Assembly: GCF_000770795.1 (NCBI RefSeq)
Contig: NZ_JRKJ01000023.1
Coordinates: 62,001-126,000, forward strand
Direction: 5' to 3'
DNA from: Lysobacter dokdonensis DS-58
Lineage (GTDB): Bacteria; Pseudomonadota; Gammaproteobacteria; Xanthomonadales; Xanthomonadaceae
DNA length: 64,000 nt
Shown here: piece by piece, positions 16,328-25,584 of the stretch
Layout: each line of letters opens with the position of its first letter
Position numbering within the stretch: the first letter of the stretch is position 1
Position numbers and translations under genes: made by a program
Notes under the pieces: model-generated
Told to the model about the DNA's origin: nothing
Seen by the model: the letters and a program-made list of their open reading frames with translations, nothing else
Databases searched by the model: none

Positions 16328-16606
16328 ATGAAACTGTTGCCGCTACTGTTGTGCGCGCTCGCATGGCCCGCGCTTGCGCAGACGCCACCCACCGCCGCCA
16401 CGACCGCCGCGCCGGCCACGGGAGGCGATGCGTTCGCGCGTCTCGACCAGGACAAGGATGGCCGCGTCAGCTCGACCGAAGCCGATGCCGACGCGGGGTT
16501 CAGTGGGTCGTTCGCCGCGATGGACGCCAACGCGGACGGCTTCGTGACCAGCGACGAATACAAATCGCGCGCGAAGACCAACGCGCAACCGAAACCGCCG
16601 CGCTGA
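16328..16606 (+). CDS. Secreted EF-hand protein
   Basis: 92 residues with a short signal peptide ending ALA, an Ala/Thr/Pro-rich linker, then two EF-hand loops: RLDQDKDGRVSSTE and AMDANADGFVTSDE. It is a small cousin of the EF-hand protein at 15063-15515, about 0.8 kb away on the other strand. Expected periplasmic calcium binder. ACGGAGGA is located about 7 nt before ATG 16328. Confidence 0.75.
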   Translation: MKLLPLLLCALAWPALAQTPPTAATTAAPATGGDAFARLDQDKDGRVSSTEADADAGFSGSFAAMDANADGFVTSDEYKSRAKTNAQPKPPR

Positions 16607-16612
16607 TCCGGC

Positions 16613-17125
16613 TCAGCGCCCGACGGCGCCCAGCCAGTCCGCCTTGCCGATCGGCACGCCCGCGGTGCGCAGGATCGCGTAGGCGATCGACGCGTGGAAA
16701 TACAGGTTGGGCAGCGCGTAGTTCGTAACGTAATCCTGCCCGTTGAAGTTCATTTCGGTCGTGCGCGTCTTGACGTGGATGGGACGCGCATCGGCGCCGT
16801 CGAATTGCGCGGCGTCGAAGGATTCGACATAGGCGATGCAGCGCGCGATGCGCGCGCGCAGTTCGTCGAAGGTGGTTTCTTCGTCCGGGAACGACGGCGC
16901 GTCGGTGCCGGTCAGGCGCGCGCAGCCGTTCTTCGCGTGGTCGGTGGCGATCTGCACCTGGCGCACGAGCGGCAGCATGTCCGGGATCAGGCGCGTTTGC
17001 AGCATCACTTCGGGCGCGATGTTCTTCTCGGCGGCGTACGCCTGCCCCGCATCGAGGACGTGCTGGAGGTTGCGCAGCGTGCGGACGAAGACGGGCGCGG
17101 TGAAGGCGTGCATCGGGTGCGACAT
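16613..17125 (-). CDS. DUF1993 protein
   Basis: 170 residues. The DUF1993 fold is recognised by its N terminus MHAFTAPVFVRTLRNLQHVL, the middle ARLTGTDAPSFPDEETTFDELRARI and the C-terminal YFHASIAYAILR. Members are single-domain helical proteins related to the DinB four-helix family. No catalytic role is known. Start 17125 is selected for agreement with the family. Confidence 0.85.
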   Translation of the reverse strand: MSHPMHAFTAPVFVRTLRNLQHVLDAGQAYAAEKNIAPEVMLQTRLIPDMLPLVRQVQIATDHAKNGCARLTGTDAPSFPDEETTFDELRARIARCIAYVESFDAAQFDGADARPIHVKTRTTEMNFNGQDYVTNYALPNLYFHASIAYAILRTAGVPIGKADWLGAVGR

Positions 17126-17213
17126 GGCGGGGGCTCCGACGGGCCGGCGCGGCCCGGAAGCGGCACAGGTTACGCCGACGCGCGATGCGCGCCAGACGCG
17201 ATCCTGGGTTTCT

Positions 17214-20126
17214 TCATCCCAACCAATGGCCGGCCGGCGCGGGACGCGCGAACAGGTAACCCTGCCCGTACACGCAGCCCATCCCGCGCAGGACCCCCCA
17301 CTGCGCATCGGTCTCGATGCCTTCGGCGACGATCTCCGTGCCGAGGGCGTTGCCGAGCGCGAGGATCGCTTCGATCAGCGCCGAGCTGCGCGAGGGCACG
17401 CCGTTGGCGAAGGGCGCCACGAAGCTCTGGTCGATCTTGATCATGCGCAGCGGGAACTGGTGCACGTGGCCGAGCGAGGAGTAGCCGGTGCCGAAGTCGT
17501 CCAGCGCCGCCTCGACGCCGCGCTCGCGCAGGCGATGCAGCATCGCGACCACGGTGTCCGGATCGCCGAGCAGCGTGCCTTCGGTGACTTCCAGCAACAG
17601 CGCGCCCGGGTCGAAGCCGATCTCGTCGACCAGTTCCAGCAGGCGCTTGTCGAAATCGGTGTGCAGGAACAGGCGCGGCGAAACGTTGAGCGTGAGATAA
17701 CGATGCACGCCGTCGCGTGCGGCGCACACCAACGGCCGCGCGGCTTCCAGTGCGAGGCGGAACATGCGCCAGTCGATCTGGCTGACCAGCCCGCTGTCTT
17801 CGGCGACCTTGAGGAAGTCCGAGGGCGTGAGCACGCCACGCGTCGGATGGCGCCAGCGCAGCAACGCTTCGTAACCGACGACGCTCGCATCGTCCAGGCG
17901 CACGATGGGCTGGAACCACGGCTCGAACTCGTCGCGCATCAGCGCATCGCGCAGCGCCTGCTCGAGGTCGAGCACGCCCATCGCCGTCTGGTGCATCGCA
18001 TCGTCGAACAACACGAAGCGGTTGCGGCCGGCGTCCTTCGCGCGATAGAGCGCGACGTCGGCGTCATGGAGGATGCGGTCCACCGATTCGCACTGGCCAT
18101 CGGCGATCGCGATGCCGATGCTGCACGAGAGCTGCACTTCGCGGCCGGCCACGTGCAGGGGCGGGGCGAGCGCGCGCAGCACGCGTTGCGCGACCTTGCT
18201 GGCGGTCTGCGGATCCTGCACGTGTTCGAGCAGCATGACGAACTCATCGCCCGCGATGCGCGCGACCACGTCGGGCGTGCGCACGCAGCCGGCCAGGCGG
18301 CGCGAGACCTGCTGCAAGACCTGGTCGCCGGCGCTGTGGCCGAGGCTGTCGTTGATGACCTTGAAGCGATCGACGTCGATGTAGAGCAGGCCGAAGCCGA
18401 CCGAATCGTCGCGGCGCAGCCCGGCCAGCGCGCGCTCCACGCGATCGCGCAGGTACACGCGGTTCGGCAGGCCGGTCAGCGCGTCGTGCACCACCTGGTG
18501 CTGGAGCTGCGCTTCGACCTGCTCGCGCACGGCGATCTGTTCGCGCAGTTCGAGCGTGCGTGCTTCGACGCGATGTTCGAGTTCGGCGTTCGCCTGGCGC
18601 AGCAGCTCCGCCGCGCGGCGGCGCTGCAGCGAACTGCCGATCTGGTAGGACACGAAGGTGAGCAGTTCGGCATCGCGTTCGTTGTAGGCGTTCGCGTCCT
18701 CGTAGGTCTGGACGGCGACCACGCCGATGGCGCCCTCGGTGCTCAGCAACGGCGCACCGAGCCACTGGAGCGTCGGCGCACCGAGCATGCCGGCGTCGAT
18801 TTGCCCCGCCGCCACCATCGTCATCGCGCTGTCGCGGGAGACCAGCGTTGGCCGTTGCGTGCGCAGCACGTGCTCGGTCAGGCCCTTGCCGAACGACCGC
18901 GCACTCCAGTCGCGCTCGTACTGGTCGGCCGCATAGGGGAAGGACACCGTGCCGCCGTCGTCGGACACCAGCGCGATGTAGAAATTCTTCGCATCGATCA
19001 GTTCGCCGACGACCGCGTGCACGTGGCGATAGAAGTTTCCGGTCGTCTCGTCCAGGCTCGCCAGCGCGGCGATGCGGTAGAGCGCGGCCTGCAGGCGCTC
19101 GCCGCGCTCGCGCTCGGAGACTTCGCGGCGCAGCTCGCTGTTGGCGACCTGCAACTGCTGCGTGCGCTCGACGACGTGGCGCTCGAGTTCGGCGCGGCCG
19201 CTCTTGCGCTCCAGCGCGGTGAGGATGTGCTCGGCGACGAACGCCAGCAGCGACATCTCCGCGGTGGTGTAGCAACGATCGCCGGTGTAGCTCTGCACGA
19301 CGACCACGCCGTGGACGTCGCCATCGCGCAGCATCGGCACGCCGAGCCAGTCGGAACTGTCCGCGCCGTGCAGGCGCAACGGGCCGGAGACCTGTTGCAT
19401 CAGTTCGGGCGTGGAGCCCATCAGCGGGCGCTTGTCGCGCGTGAGATACCACGTCAGGCCGCGTTCGATCCGCGCCAGCGGGATCTCTTCTTCCGGCAGC
19501 AGGATCTGGTCGTCGACGACGTCGGCGAAATACAGGAAGCGCAGCGCATCGCGGTCGCGATCGTACAGCGCGATGTAGAAGTTCTCTGCATACATCAGGT
19601 CGGCGACGATGCGATGCAGCCCGCGCAACATGTCGGGCATGTCGAGATCGGAACCGGCCATGTCGGCGATCGCGTAGAGCGAGCGCTGGAGTTTCTCGGC
19701 CTGCTCCAGGCGCGCGACGCTCTCGCGCATGCGGCGCAGGTCGAGCGTTTCGGCCAGGCGCGCGATGGACGCCTGGCACAGGTCGATGGGCGCGTGCGGG
19801 CTGTTGAGCACCGCAACCGCGCCTTCGCCGTCGTCGTAGAGCACGCGGGGGTTGACGTCGTCGTTCTCGCCGGCGCGGATCCGGGCGACGGCGTCGATGG
19901 CATCGGCGATGACCTTGGCGTCCGCGCACGCAGGCGGGAACGCCTCGATGTCACGGGGCCAGTGCGTCGACCACACGACGCAGGCGCAATGCGTATCGAG
20001 TTGCGGGTCGGCCTCGAACCAGGCCTGCACGACGGACTGTGGCGACGACGCGCGCAGCAGGCGTTCGGGCAGCGGAGGCTGCGCCGCACCCTCGTGCGCC
20101 GGCGATCGACCGAATTTCACGGACAT
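17214..20126 (-). CDS. GAF-GAF-GGDEF-EAL cyclic di-GMP signalling protein
   Basis: 970 residues, cytoplasmic, with no membrane segments. Order: N-terminal region of about 140 residues, GAF domain 1 (about 145-310), coiled linker, GAF domain 2 (about 330-500), coiled linker, GGDEF (about 530-690), EAL (about 705-965). The GGDEF loop reads AGDEF, usually tolerated, and an RTPD I-site lies five residues before it. The EAL domain keeps YEALLRW, LNVS, EVTEG, LDDFGTGYSSL, KIDQSF and EGIET. Both activities look possible, with the I-site allowing product feedback. The GAF domains probably sense a small ligand. Confidence 0.9.
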   Translation of the reverse strand: MSVKFGRSPAHEGAAQPPLPERLLRASSPQSVVQAWFEADPQLDTHCACVVWSTHWPRDIEAFPPACADAKVIADAIDAVARIRAGENDDVNPRVLYDDGEGAVAVLNSPHAPIDLCQASIARLAETLDLRRMRESVARLEQAEKLQRSLYAIADMAGSDLDMPDMLRGLHRIVADLMYAENFYIALYDRDRDALRFLYFADVVDDQILLPEEEIPLARIERGLTWYLTRDKRPLMGSTPELMQQVSGPLRLHGADSSDWLGVPMLRDGDVHGVVVVQSYTGDRCYTTAEMSLLAFVAEHILTALERKSGRAELERHVVERTQQLQVANSELRREVSERERGERLQAALYRIAALASLDETTGNFYRHVHAVVGELIDAKNFYIALVSDDGGTVSFPYAADQYERDWSARSFGKGLTEHVLRTQRPTLVSRDSAMTMVAAGQIDAGMLGAPTLQWLGAPLLSTEGAIGVVAVQTYEDANAYNERDAELLTFVSYQIGSSLQRRRAAELLRQANAELEHRVEARTLELREQIAVREQVEAQLQHQVVHDALTGLPNRVYLRDRVERALAGLRRDDSVGFGLLYIDVDRFKVINDSLGHSAGDQVLQQVSRRLAGCVRTPDVVARIAGDEFVMLLEHVQDPQTASKVAQRVLRALAPPLHVAGREVQLSCSIGIAIADGQCESVDRILHDADVALYRAKDAGRNRFVLFDDAMHQTAMGVLDLEQALRDALMRDEFEPWFQPIVRLDDASVVGYEALLRWRHPTRGVLTPSDFLKVAEDSGLVSQIDWRMFRLALEAARPLVCAARDGVHRYLTLNVSPRLFLHTDFDKRLLELVDEIGFDPGALLLEVTEGTLLGDPDTVVAMLHRLRERGVEAALDDFGTGYSSLGHVHQFPLRMIKIDQSFVAPFANGVPSRSSALIEAILALGNALGTEIVAEGIETDAQWGVLRGMGCVYGQGYLFARPAPAGHWLG

Positions 20127-20315
20127 GGAACTGGAACCCCCTGGAAGTCCGCAGGTTAGGGGCCGGCGGGGGCCGGTTCCGTGCGCTACGTCACCTTGCG
20201 GGTGCAACGGGCGTCTCGGCGGATGAATGGTTCACCGGCGCATCGTTCACACCGGCTGTACCCGGTATGCCCGAGCGTAATCACGCGCCCGGACCGGGTG
20301 CACAGGGGGAACACC

Positions 20316-20603
20316 ATGCAGGAACAGCACGCCATCGCGGGGCAGACGGTCGACCTTGGGCCGGAGCTGGAAGCCGAACTGACCGCGCTCGACCGCGAAA
20401 TGCCACGCATGCAATCGATGGCCGGAAACATTTTCGCTCTCGCCACCGCATGGGCCGAACGCCACGCCGCCATCCTGCAACGCACGCCCCCGTCCATGCG
20501 TCCGGCGATGGAAGCGCGGCTGCATCGCATCGGTATCCGCTGGGGCGTCGTGCACGGTGTGCGAATGACCGCGCAATTCCCCGCGATGGGTTCACCACGC
20601 TGA
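20316..20603 (+). CDS. Small helical hypothetical protein
   Basis: 95 residues, likely all alpha-helical and soluble. AGGGGGA lies 5 nt before ATG 20316. Middle segment: DREMPRMQSMAGNIFALATAWAERHAAIL. No domain recognised; found as a monocistronic gene. Confidence 0.55.
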   Translation: MQEQHAIAGQTVDLGPELEAELTALDREMPRMQSMAGNIFALATAWAERHAAILQRTPPSMRPAMEARLHRIGIRWGVVHGVRMTAQFPAMGSPR

Positions 20604-20703
20604 ACTGCGTTATCCGACAATTCACCGCACGCAACATCTCGAATAACGCGCGCATGCGTAACGTCGTGCGACGGCCATGTCGGCCGCAACGGAGACAGTC
20701 GAG

Positions 20704-21147
20704 ATGGCCAATCAGCAAAGCGGCAACGAAGGCATGAACCAGGGTCAGCAGAACCAAGGCAAGGGCGGCAGCGCGAACCAGGGCACGCAAGCCCAGGGCT
20801 CGCAGGACTCGCAGCAGCATTGGCAGCAGCAGTTCAAGAACGAGCCCTACTACCAGCAGGGCCGTCAGTTCGAGGATTACCAGCAGGCCTACCAGACCGG
20901 TGAACAGGGCCGCCAGCAGTACGGCAGCGGCGGGCAGAGTTTCTCGCAGTCCGAAACCCAGCTGCGCGGTGATTACGAGAACAACACCAAGGGCCAGCAG
21001 AACGCGCTGAAGTGGGACGACGGCGCGAACAAGGCCTGCGAAGCGGCGTGGAACCGCGCCGGCTCGCAATCGAGCGACCGCGACATGCAGTCGAAGGGCG
21101 CATCGTCGCAGGAGAATCGTGGCGAGAGCACGGGGCGCACTTCGTAA
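20704..21147 (+). CDS. Gln/Gly-rich hydrophilic protein
   Basis: 147 residues, strongly enriched in Gln, Gly, Ser and Asn, with repeated Tyr motifs (YYQQGRQFEDYQQAYQTGEQGR). The composition suggests an intrinsically disordered, stress-type protein. ACGGAGACAG lies just ahead of the start. A good bidirectional hairpin follows it. Function unknown. Confidence 0.6.
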   Translation: MANQQSGNEGMNQGQQNQGKGGSANQGTQAQGSQDSQQHWQQQFKNEPYYQQGRQFEDYQQAYQTGEQGRQQYGSGGQSFSQSETQLRGDYENNTKGQQNALKWDDGANKACEAAWNRAGSQSSDRDMQSKGASSQENRGESTGRTS

Positions 21148-21173
21148 CACGCCACGCGTCACCCTCCCCCCGG

Positions 21174-21204
21174 CCCCTCTCCTGCACTTGCAGGGGAGGG
21201 GTTT
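21174..21204. terminator. Convergent terminator
   Basis: CCCCTCTCCTGC pairs with GCAGGGGAGGGG (one T-G pair), loop ACTT, followed by TTT on the plus strand. It lies between two genes ending toward each other and can serve both. Confidence 0.7.
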
Positions 21205-21207
21205 CGA

Positions 21208-23517
21208 TTATGTGCGGTGCTTCATTCGCACGAGGGAGTCGATCAGCGATTCGAGCGCGACCGGGTCCACCGGTTTGACGACGTGCGCGTCGAAGCCGGC
21301 TTCCGCGGTGCGTTGCCGCACTTCCATCTGGCCCCAGCCGGTAATCGCGACGATCACCAGCGCATCGCCGCCTTCGGCCACGCGCATGCGGCGGCACACC
21401 TCGTACCCATCCACGCCGGGCATGCCGAGGTCGAGCAGCACCGCATCCGGCGTGAACGCGACCTGCCAGGTCAACGCGGAGGCCGCGTCATAGCCCGTGC
21501 GCACCTGGTGGCCCTGCATGCGCAGGAACAAGGCGAGCGAATCGGTGTGCTCGCGGTTGTCGTCGACGACGAGCAATCGCATGCGCTTGACCGACGGGGC
21601 GTGCGTTGCACCGTCGAGCGGTTCGGCGCGGACGTCGTCGGGCGCGAGCGGCAGGCGCACTTCGAACTCGCTGCCCTGCCCCAGCCCCGCGCTGCGCGCG
21701 ATCACCGAGCCGCCGTGCATTTCCACGAGGCTGCGCACAAGTGTGAGTCCGATGCCAAGCCCGCCCGCCGCATGCCCGATGGAATGCTCGGCCTGGCTGA
21801 AGAGATCGAACACGCGCGCAATCTGGTCCGTCGCGATCCCGAGCCCGTTGTCCTGCACGACGATCACCGCATCGTTGTCGTCGCGCCGCGCGCTCAGCGT
21901 GATGCGACCGCCGGGATCGGTGTACTTCGCCGCGTTGTTGAGCAGGTTCGACAACACCTGCGCCAGGCGCACCGGGTCGGCATGCAGCACCAGCGGGGCA
22001 TCGGGCAACGACACGCTGAGGGCGTGCTGGGCGGTATCGATCAAGGGCCGGCTCGTCTCTACCGCACGCTCGACGACATCGGCCAGCGACACCGACTGCA
22101 GGTGCATCGGCACCATGCCGCGCGTGATGCGCGAGACCTCCATCAAATCGTCGACGAGGCGCACGAGTTGCGCGACCTGCCGTTCCATCACGCCACGCAG
22201 GCGTTCGCCGTCCACGTGCGCGCCCACTTCGCCGTGATCGGCCATGCGCAGGATGTGCAGGCAATTGCGCAGCGGCGCGAGCGGGTTGCGCAACTCGTGC
22301 GCGAGCGTGGCGAGGAACTCGTCCTTGCGCTGGTCGACTTCGCGCAGCGCGACCTCCGCCATCTTGCGGTCGTGGATGTCGGTGGTCGATCCGTACCAGC
22401 CGGTGAGCTTGCCCGCTTCGTCATGCGCGGGGTTCGCGCGCACGAGGAACCAGCGGTACGCGCCGTCGCGGCGCCGCAACCGCAACTCGGTATCGAATTC
22501 CTCGCCCTGGAACGCGCGCCGCCACGCCGTGGCCACCACTTCGCGATCGCCGGGATGGATCGCGCTGTTGCGTTCCTCGCGCGTGACGTCGAGGCCCTGC
22601 CCCGTGTACTCGTTCCAGCGGTCGCTGAGCCAGGTCATCGCCCCATCGGCCGTCGCGCTCCACAGGATGGAGGGTGACGCATTCGCCAGGCACCGGAACC
22701 GCTCCTCGCTGTCGCGCAACGCCTGCTCGCTGCGCACGCGCGCGGAGATGTCCTCGAACAGCGCGGCCACGCGGCGGCTGTCCTTCGGCCCGAACGGGAA
22801 GGCATGCACGGCGTACCAACGCCCCAACGCCTCGGCGGGGAGCGTGCGCTGCGCCGAGCATTGCGTGCGCACGACGTCGGCGTAGAACTCGAACCAATGC
22901 GACTCGTGCGAGGGGGCGAGATCCCGCATCGATTTGCCGACCGCGCCGACGAGCCCGGTGTAGCGCTCGAACGCGCGATTGGTCTCGATGAAGCGATAGT
23001 CGACCGGTTCATTGCCGTCGAACACCACTTCGACGACGCAGAAGCCCTGGTCGATGCCGTCGAACAACGCGCGGTAGCTGACCTCGGGCGTGAAGCCTTC
23101 GCGCGGGCGCTGCGGTTCGGTCAGCGTCGGCACCGCGTCCTCGTCGACCGCGAGCAGGGTGATCGTCGATGCACGCAGCACGCCGGTGAAATCGCGCACG
23201 GCGGTGAAGCGCGCCATTGCGGCGAAGGTCGTGCCGTCGAGACGCGCGAGTTGCACGGCCACGGTCACCGGCGGTTTGCCGGCGTGCAATGCGCCGAGTG
23301 CATTCTGGATCGCGTCGCGATCGGCGACGTCGCCCAGGGATTCGAACGCGACCCCGCGTAGCGCGCCGATGCCGCGGCCGAGCATGCGCGCCGCCGCCGG
23401 ATTGATGTCGACCAGGTGCCCGCCCGCATCGACGCGCAGCATGCCGACGTCCGCGCGGTCGGCGATGTCGACCCAACGCGACGCCGCTTGCGGTTCCTCC
23501 GCGCGACCGTTCTGCAT
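21208..23517 (-). CDS. Hybrid PAS histidine kinase with receiver domain
   Basis: 769 residues, no membrane segment. Three PAS-type domains span about residues 10-380. Then come HisKA with phospho-acceptor His in LAHELRNPLAPLRN, HATPase with NNAAKYT, QDNGLGI and GGLGIGL, and a C-terminal receiver with RLLVVDDN and phospho-acceptor Asp in LLDLGMPGVDG. PAS domains may bind a small signal such as redox or light cofactor. The start at 23517 is the first internal ATG; a GTG at 23541 is possible. It overlaps nothing functional and follows the thioredoxin gene by 20 nt. Confidence 0.88.
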   Translation of the reverse strand: MQNGRAEEPQAASRWVDIADRADVGMLRVDAGGHLVDINPAAARMLGRGIGALRGVAFESLGDVADRDAIQNALGALHAGKPPVTVAVQLARLDGTTFAAMARFTAVRDFTGVLRASTITLLAVDEDAVPTLTEPQRPREGFTPEVSYRALFDGIDQGFCVVEVVFDGNEPVDYRFIETNRAFERYTGLVGAVGKSMRDLAPSHESHWFEFYADVVRTQCSAQRTLPAEALGRWYAVHAFPFGPKDSRRVAALFEDISARVRSEQALRDSEERFRCLANASPSILWSATADGAMTWLSDRWNEYTGQGLDVTREERNSAIHPGDREVVATAWRRAFQGEEFDTELRLRRRDGAYRWFLVRANPAHDEAGKLTGWYGSTTDIHDRKMAEVALREVDQRKDEFLATLAHELRNPLAPLRNCLHILRMADHGEVGAHVDGERLRGVMERQVAQLVRLVDDLMEVSRITRGMVPMHLQSVSLADVVERAVETSRPLIDTAQHALSVSLPDAPLVLHADPVRLAQVLSNLLNNAAKYTDPGGRITLSARRDDNDAVIVVQDNGLGIATDQIARVFDLFSQAEHSIGHAAGGLGIGLTLVRSLVEMHGGSVIARSAGLGQGSEFEVRLPLAPDDVRAEPLDGATHAPSVKRMRLLVVDDNREHTDSLALFLRMQGHQVRTGYDAASALTWQVAFTPDAVLLDLGMPGVDGYEVCRRMRVAEGGDALVIVAITGWGQMEVRQRTAEAGFDAHVVKPVDPVALESLIDSLVRMKHRT

Positions 23518-23537
23518 GGCGGGCGCGGGGTCGTCGA

Positions 23538-23876
23538 TCACGACCGCGAATCCGGGTCGATGGCGTCGAGCGCGTCGGCGATGGGGCCTTGGGTCGTCGG
23601 ACGCACGAGCCGCGCGATCTCTTCCCCGTCGCGCAGGAAGATCAGCGTCGGCCACAGCTTCACGCGGAACGAGCGCCCCAGCGGTTTGCCGCGGCCGTCC
23701 TCGATCTTCAGGTGGTGGACGTCGGGATGGTCGGCGAAGGCGGCCGCGATGGCCCGCTGCGCGCCGACGCAGTGCCCGCACCACGGCGCGCCGAACTCGA
23801 GCACCGCCGGACCCGCACGCCCGTCCACCACCGCGCGTTCTGGCTCCGTGGATTCATAGTGTTGGGCGAGCGGCAT
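23538..23876 (-). CDS. Thioredoxin-family protein
   Basis: 112 residues with the active-site motif APWCGHC, the downstream cis-Pro in KLWPTLIFL and a GEEIARLVRP end, all typical of a thioredoxin fold. No signal peptide, so cytosolic disulfide reduction is likely. It sits 20 nt upstream of the hybrid kinase gene on the same strand, so the two may be cotranscribed. Start 23876 avoids an extra 11-residue leader. Confidence 0.85.
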   Translation of the reverse strand: MPLAQHYESTEPERAVVDGRAGPAVLEFGAPWCGHCVGAQRAIAAAFADHPDVHHLKIEDGRGKPLGRSFRVKLWPTLIFLRDGEEIARLVRPTTQGPIADALDAIDPDSRS

Positions 23877-23947
23877 CGTGGATCCGTGTGCATCCTGCAA
23901 CGGCGCCAAGGTAAACCGCGCCGGGTGAGCGCGGCATCAGAGTTGGC

Positions 23948-24721
23948 TCAACTCTTGCGTGCGACCGGCTTCTTCAGCGCCGAACGGTAGCGCTCGTAGA
24001 GCGCCTGGACCTTCTCCACATAGGCTTCGGTCTCGGCGTAGGGCGGCACGCCGCCGTACTTCTCGACCGCGCCGGTGCCCGCGTTGTAAGCGGCGGCGAC
24101 GAGCACCAGATCGCCCTTGTAGCGCCGCATGAGATCGCGGATGTGGCGCGCCGCGCCGTCGATGCTCTGGGCGGACTGGAACGGATCGGCCACGCCGTAG
24201 GCGCGCGCCAGCGACGGCATCAGCTGCATCACGCCCTGCGCACCCTTCGGCGACAGCGCGCGTGCATTGAAGTCGCTCTCGGCATGCGCGATGGCCCGCA
24301 ACCAGGCATCTTCGACGCCGGTTTTCTTCGCGGCCTGGCGGAATTGCTCGGCGAACACGTCCAGGCGCGGCTTGCCGATCTCGCCGTAGCCTTCGTGCGC
24401 CCACGAATCGCGCGGCGCGCGGATCTTCACCGGCTCGGCCACTTCCTTCCAGCCGCGGATCGCGCGCGTGCTGTAGACGGCCTTGCCGTTGATGCGCGTC
24501 GTATACAGGTTGCCGCGCACGGGGCCCTGGTCGCCCCAGAAGTTCGGCACCTTGGCCTTGCGGTCGTTGACGCGCCTGGGCTTGCACTTCGAACCCGGCT
24601 CCGGTGCCGTCGAGAGGCTCAGCCGGTTATCGCGCAGGCATTCGTACACCGTGCGCGCCTGCGCGCCCGCGACGGGCAACAGGCACAGCAGCAGACCGGC
24701 GAGGGCGGCACGGGGCGTCAT
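23948..24721 (-). CDS. Lytic transglycosylase, SLT-type (copy 1)
   Basis: 257 residues. Signal peptide ends near AGAQA. A conserved N-terminal region TVYECLRDNRLSLSTAPEPGSKC is shared with the next gene. The catalytic SLT domain has Glu in AIAHAESDFNARALS and the motifs GAQGVMQLMPSLA and AAAYNAGTGAVEKYGG. It cleaves peptidoglycan glycan strands in the periplasm. It is a tandem paralogue of the gene at 24789-25556 on the same strand. Confidence 0.92.
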   Translation of the reverse strand: MTPRAALAGLLLCLLPVAGAQARTVYECLRDNRLSLSTAPEPGSKCKPRRVNDRKAKVPNFWGDQGPVRGNLYTTRINGKAVYSTRAIRGWKEVAEPVKIRAPRDSWAHEGYGEIGKPRLDVFAEQFRQAAKKTGVEDAWLRAIAHAESDFNARALSPKGAQGVMQLMPSLARAYGVADPFQSAQSIDGAARHIRDLMRRYKGDLVLVAAAYNAGTGAVEKYGGVPPYAETEAYVEKVQALYERYRSALKKPVARKS

Positions 24722-24788
24722 GGGGCGCCCATGAGACGCGCGGACTGTTCAGCATTGCGTGAAGGCCGCGTGTGCGGCGCAGCAACGT

Positions 24789-25556
24789 TCAGCGTCTCTT
24801 TTTCGGCGCCTTCGTCATCGCGTCGCGGTAGCGCTCGTACAACGCCGACACCTTCGCAACGTATTCGATCGTCTCGCGATACGGCGGCACGCCCTTGTAC
24901 TGCGTGACCGTGCCGATGCCCGCGTTGTACGCCGCCGCCACCAGATCGAGGTCGCCCTTGTAGCGCCTCAGCAATTGCCTGAGGTGCCGCGCGCCCCCGT
25001 CGATGGATTGCGATGGCGAATACGGATCGGTCACCGCATATTCGCGCGCGACCTCGGGCATCAGTTGCATGACGCCGAGCGCACCCTTCTTCGAGGTGGC
25101 CTTCGCGTCGAAGCCGCTTTCCGCATGGGCGAACGCACGCAGCATCGCGTCTTCGACACCGGTTTTCTTCGCCGCCGCGCGGAACTCGGCATTGAAGGTT
25201 CTCAGTTGCGGCGGGCCGAGTTTGCCGAGGCCGACATGCGCCGGCGAGCCCGGCGGCGTCTGCACCGTGAACGCGAGCACCGGCACCGCACCCGGCAACT
25301 TGCGCGTGCCGTACACCGTCTTGCCGTCCTGCTGGCGCTCGTACAGCGTGCCTTGCACGACGCCGAGATTGCCCCACAGGTTCGGCACTTTCGCCACATC
25401 GTCTTCGATGTGTTTGGCGACGCACTTCGACCCGGGTTCAGGCGCGGTGGAGAGACTGACGGTGCCGTCGCGCACGCAGCGGTACACCGTTCGTGCGTGC
25501 GCGGGCAGCGCGACGAAGGTCGCCAGGAGGCAGAACATGGCCAGGGCCGTGCGCAT
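24789..25556 (-). CDS. Lytic transglycosylase, SLT-type (copy 2)
   Basis: 255 residues, closely related to the downstream copy throughout: signal peptide, TVYRCVRDGTVSLSTAPEPGSKC, catalytic Glu in FAHAESGFDAKATS, GALGVMQLMPEVA and AAAYNAGIGTVTQYKG. Start 25556 is chosen because it places the signal peptide; the longer frame is a shadow. Tandem duplication, 67 nt before copy 1. Only 28 nt separate it from the divergent lipoprotein gene, so promoters must overlap. Confidence 0.92.
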   Translation of the reverse strand: MRTALAMFCLLATFVALPAHARTVYRCVRDGTVSLSTAPEPGSKCVAKHIEDDVAKVPNLWGNLGVVQGTLYERQQDGKTVYGTRKLPGAVPVLAFTVQTPPGSPAHVGLGKLGPPQLRTFNAEFRAAAKKTGVEDAMLRAFAHAESGFDAKATSKKGALGVMQLMPEVAREYAVTDPYSPSQSIDGGARHLRQLLRRYKGDLDLVAAAYNAGIGTVTQYKGVPPYRETIEYVAKVSALYERYRDAMTKAPKKRR

Positions 25557-25584
25557 CCGGCGGAATGTACACCCGGGAGGTCGA

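Noticed and set aside
17214-20159. Very long plus-strand open frame over the GGDEF-EAL gene
   Set aside because: High-GC shadow of a real gene on the other strand; composition rich in Arg/His/Gln without domains.
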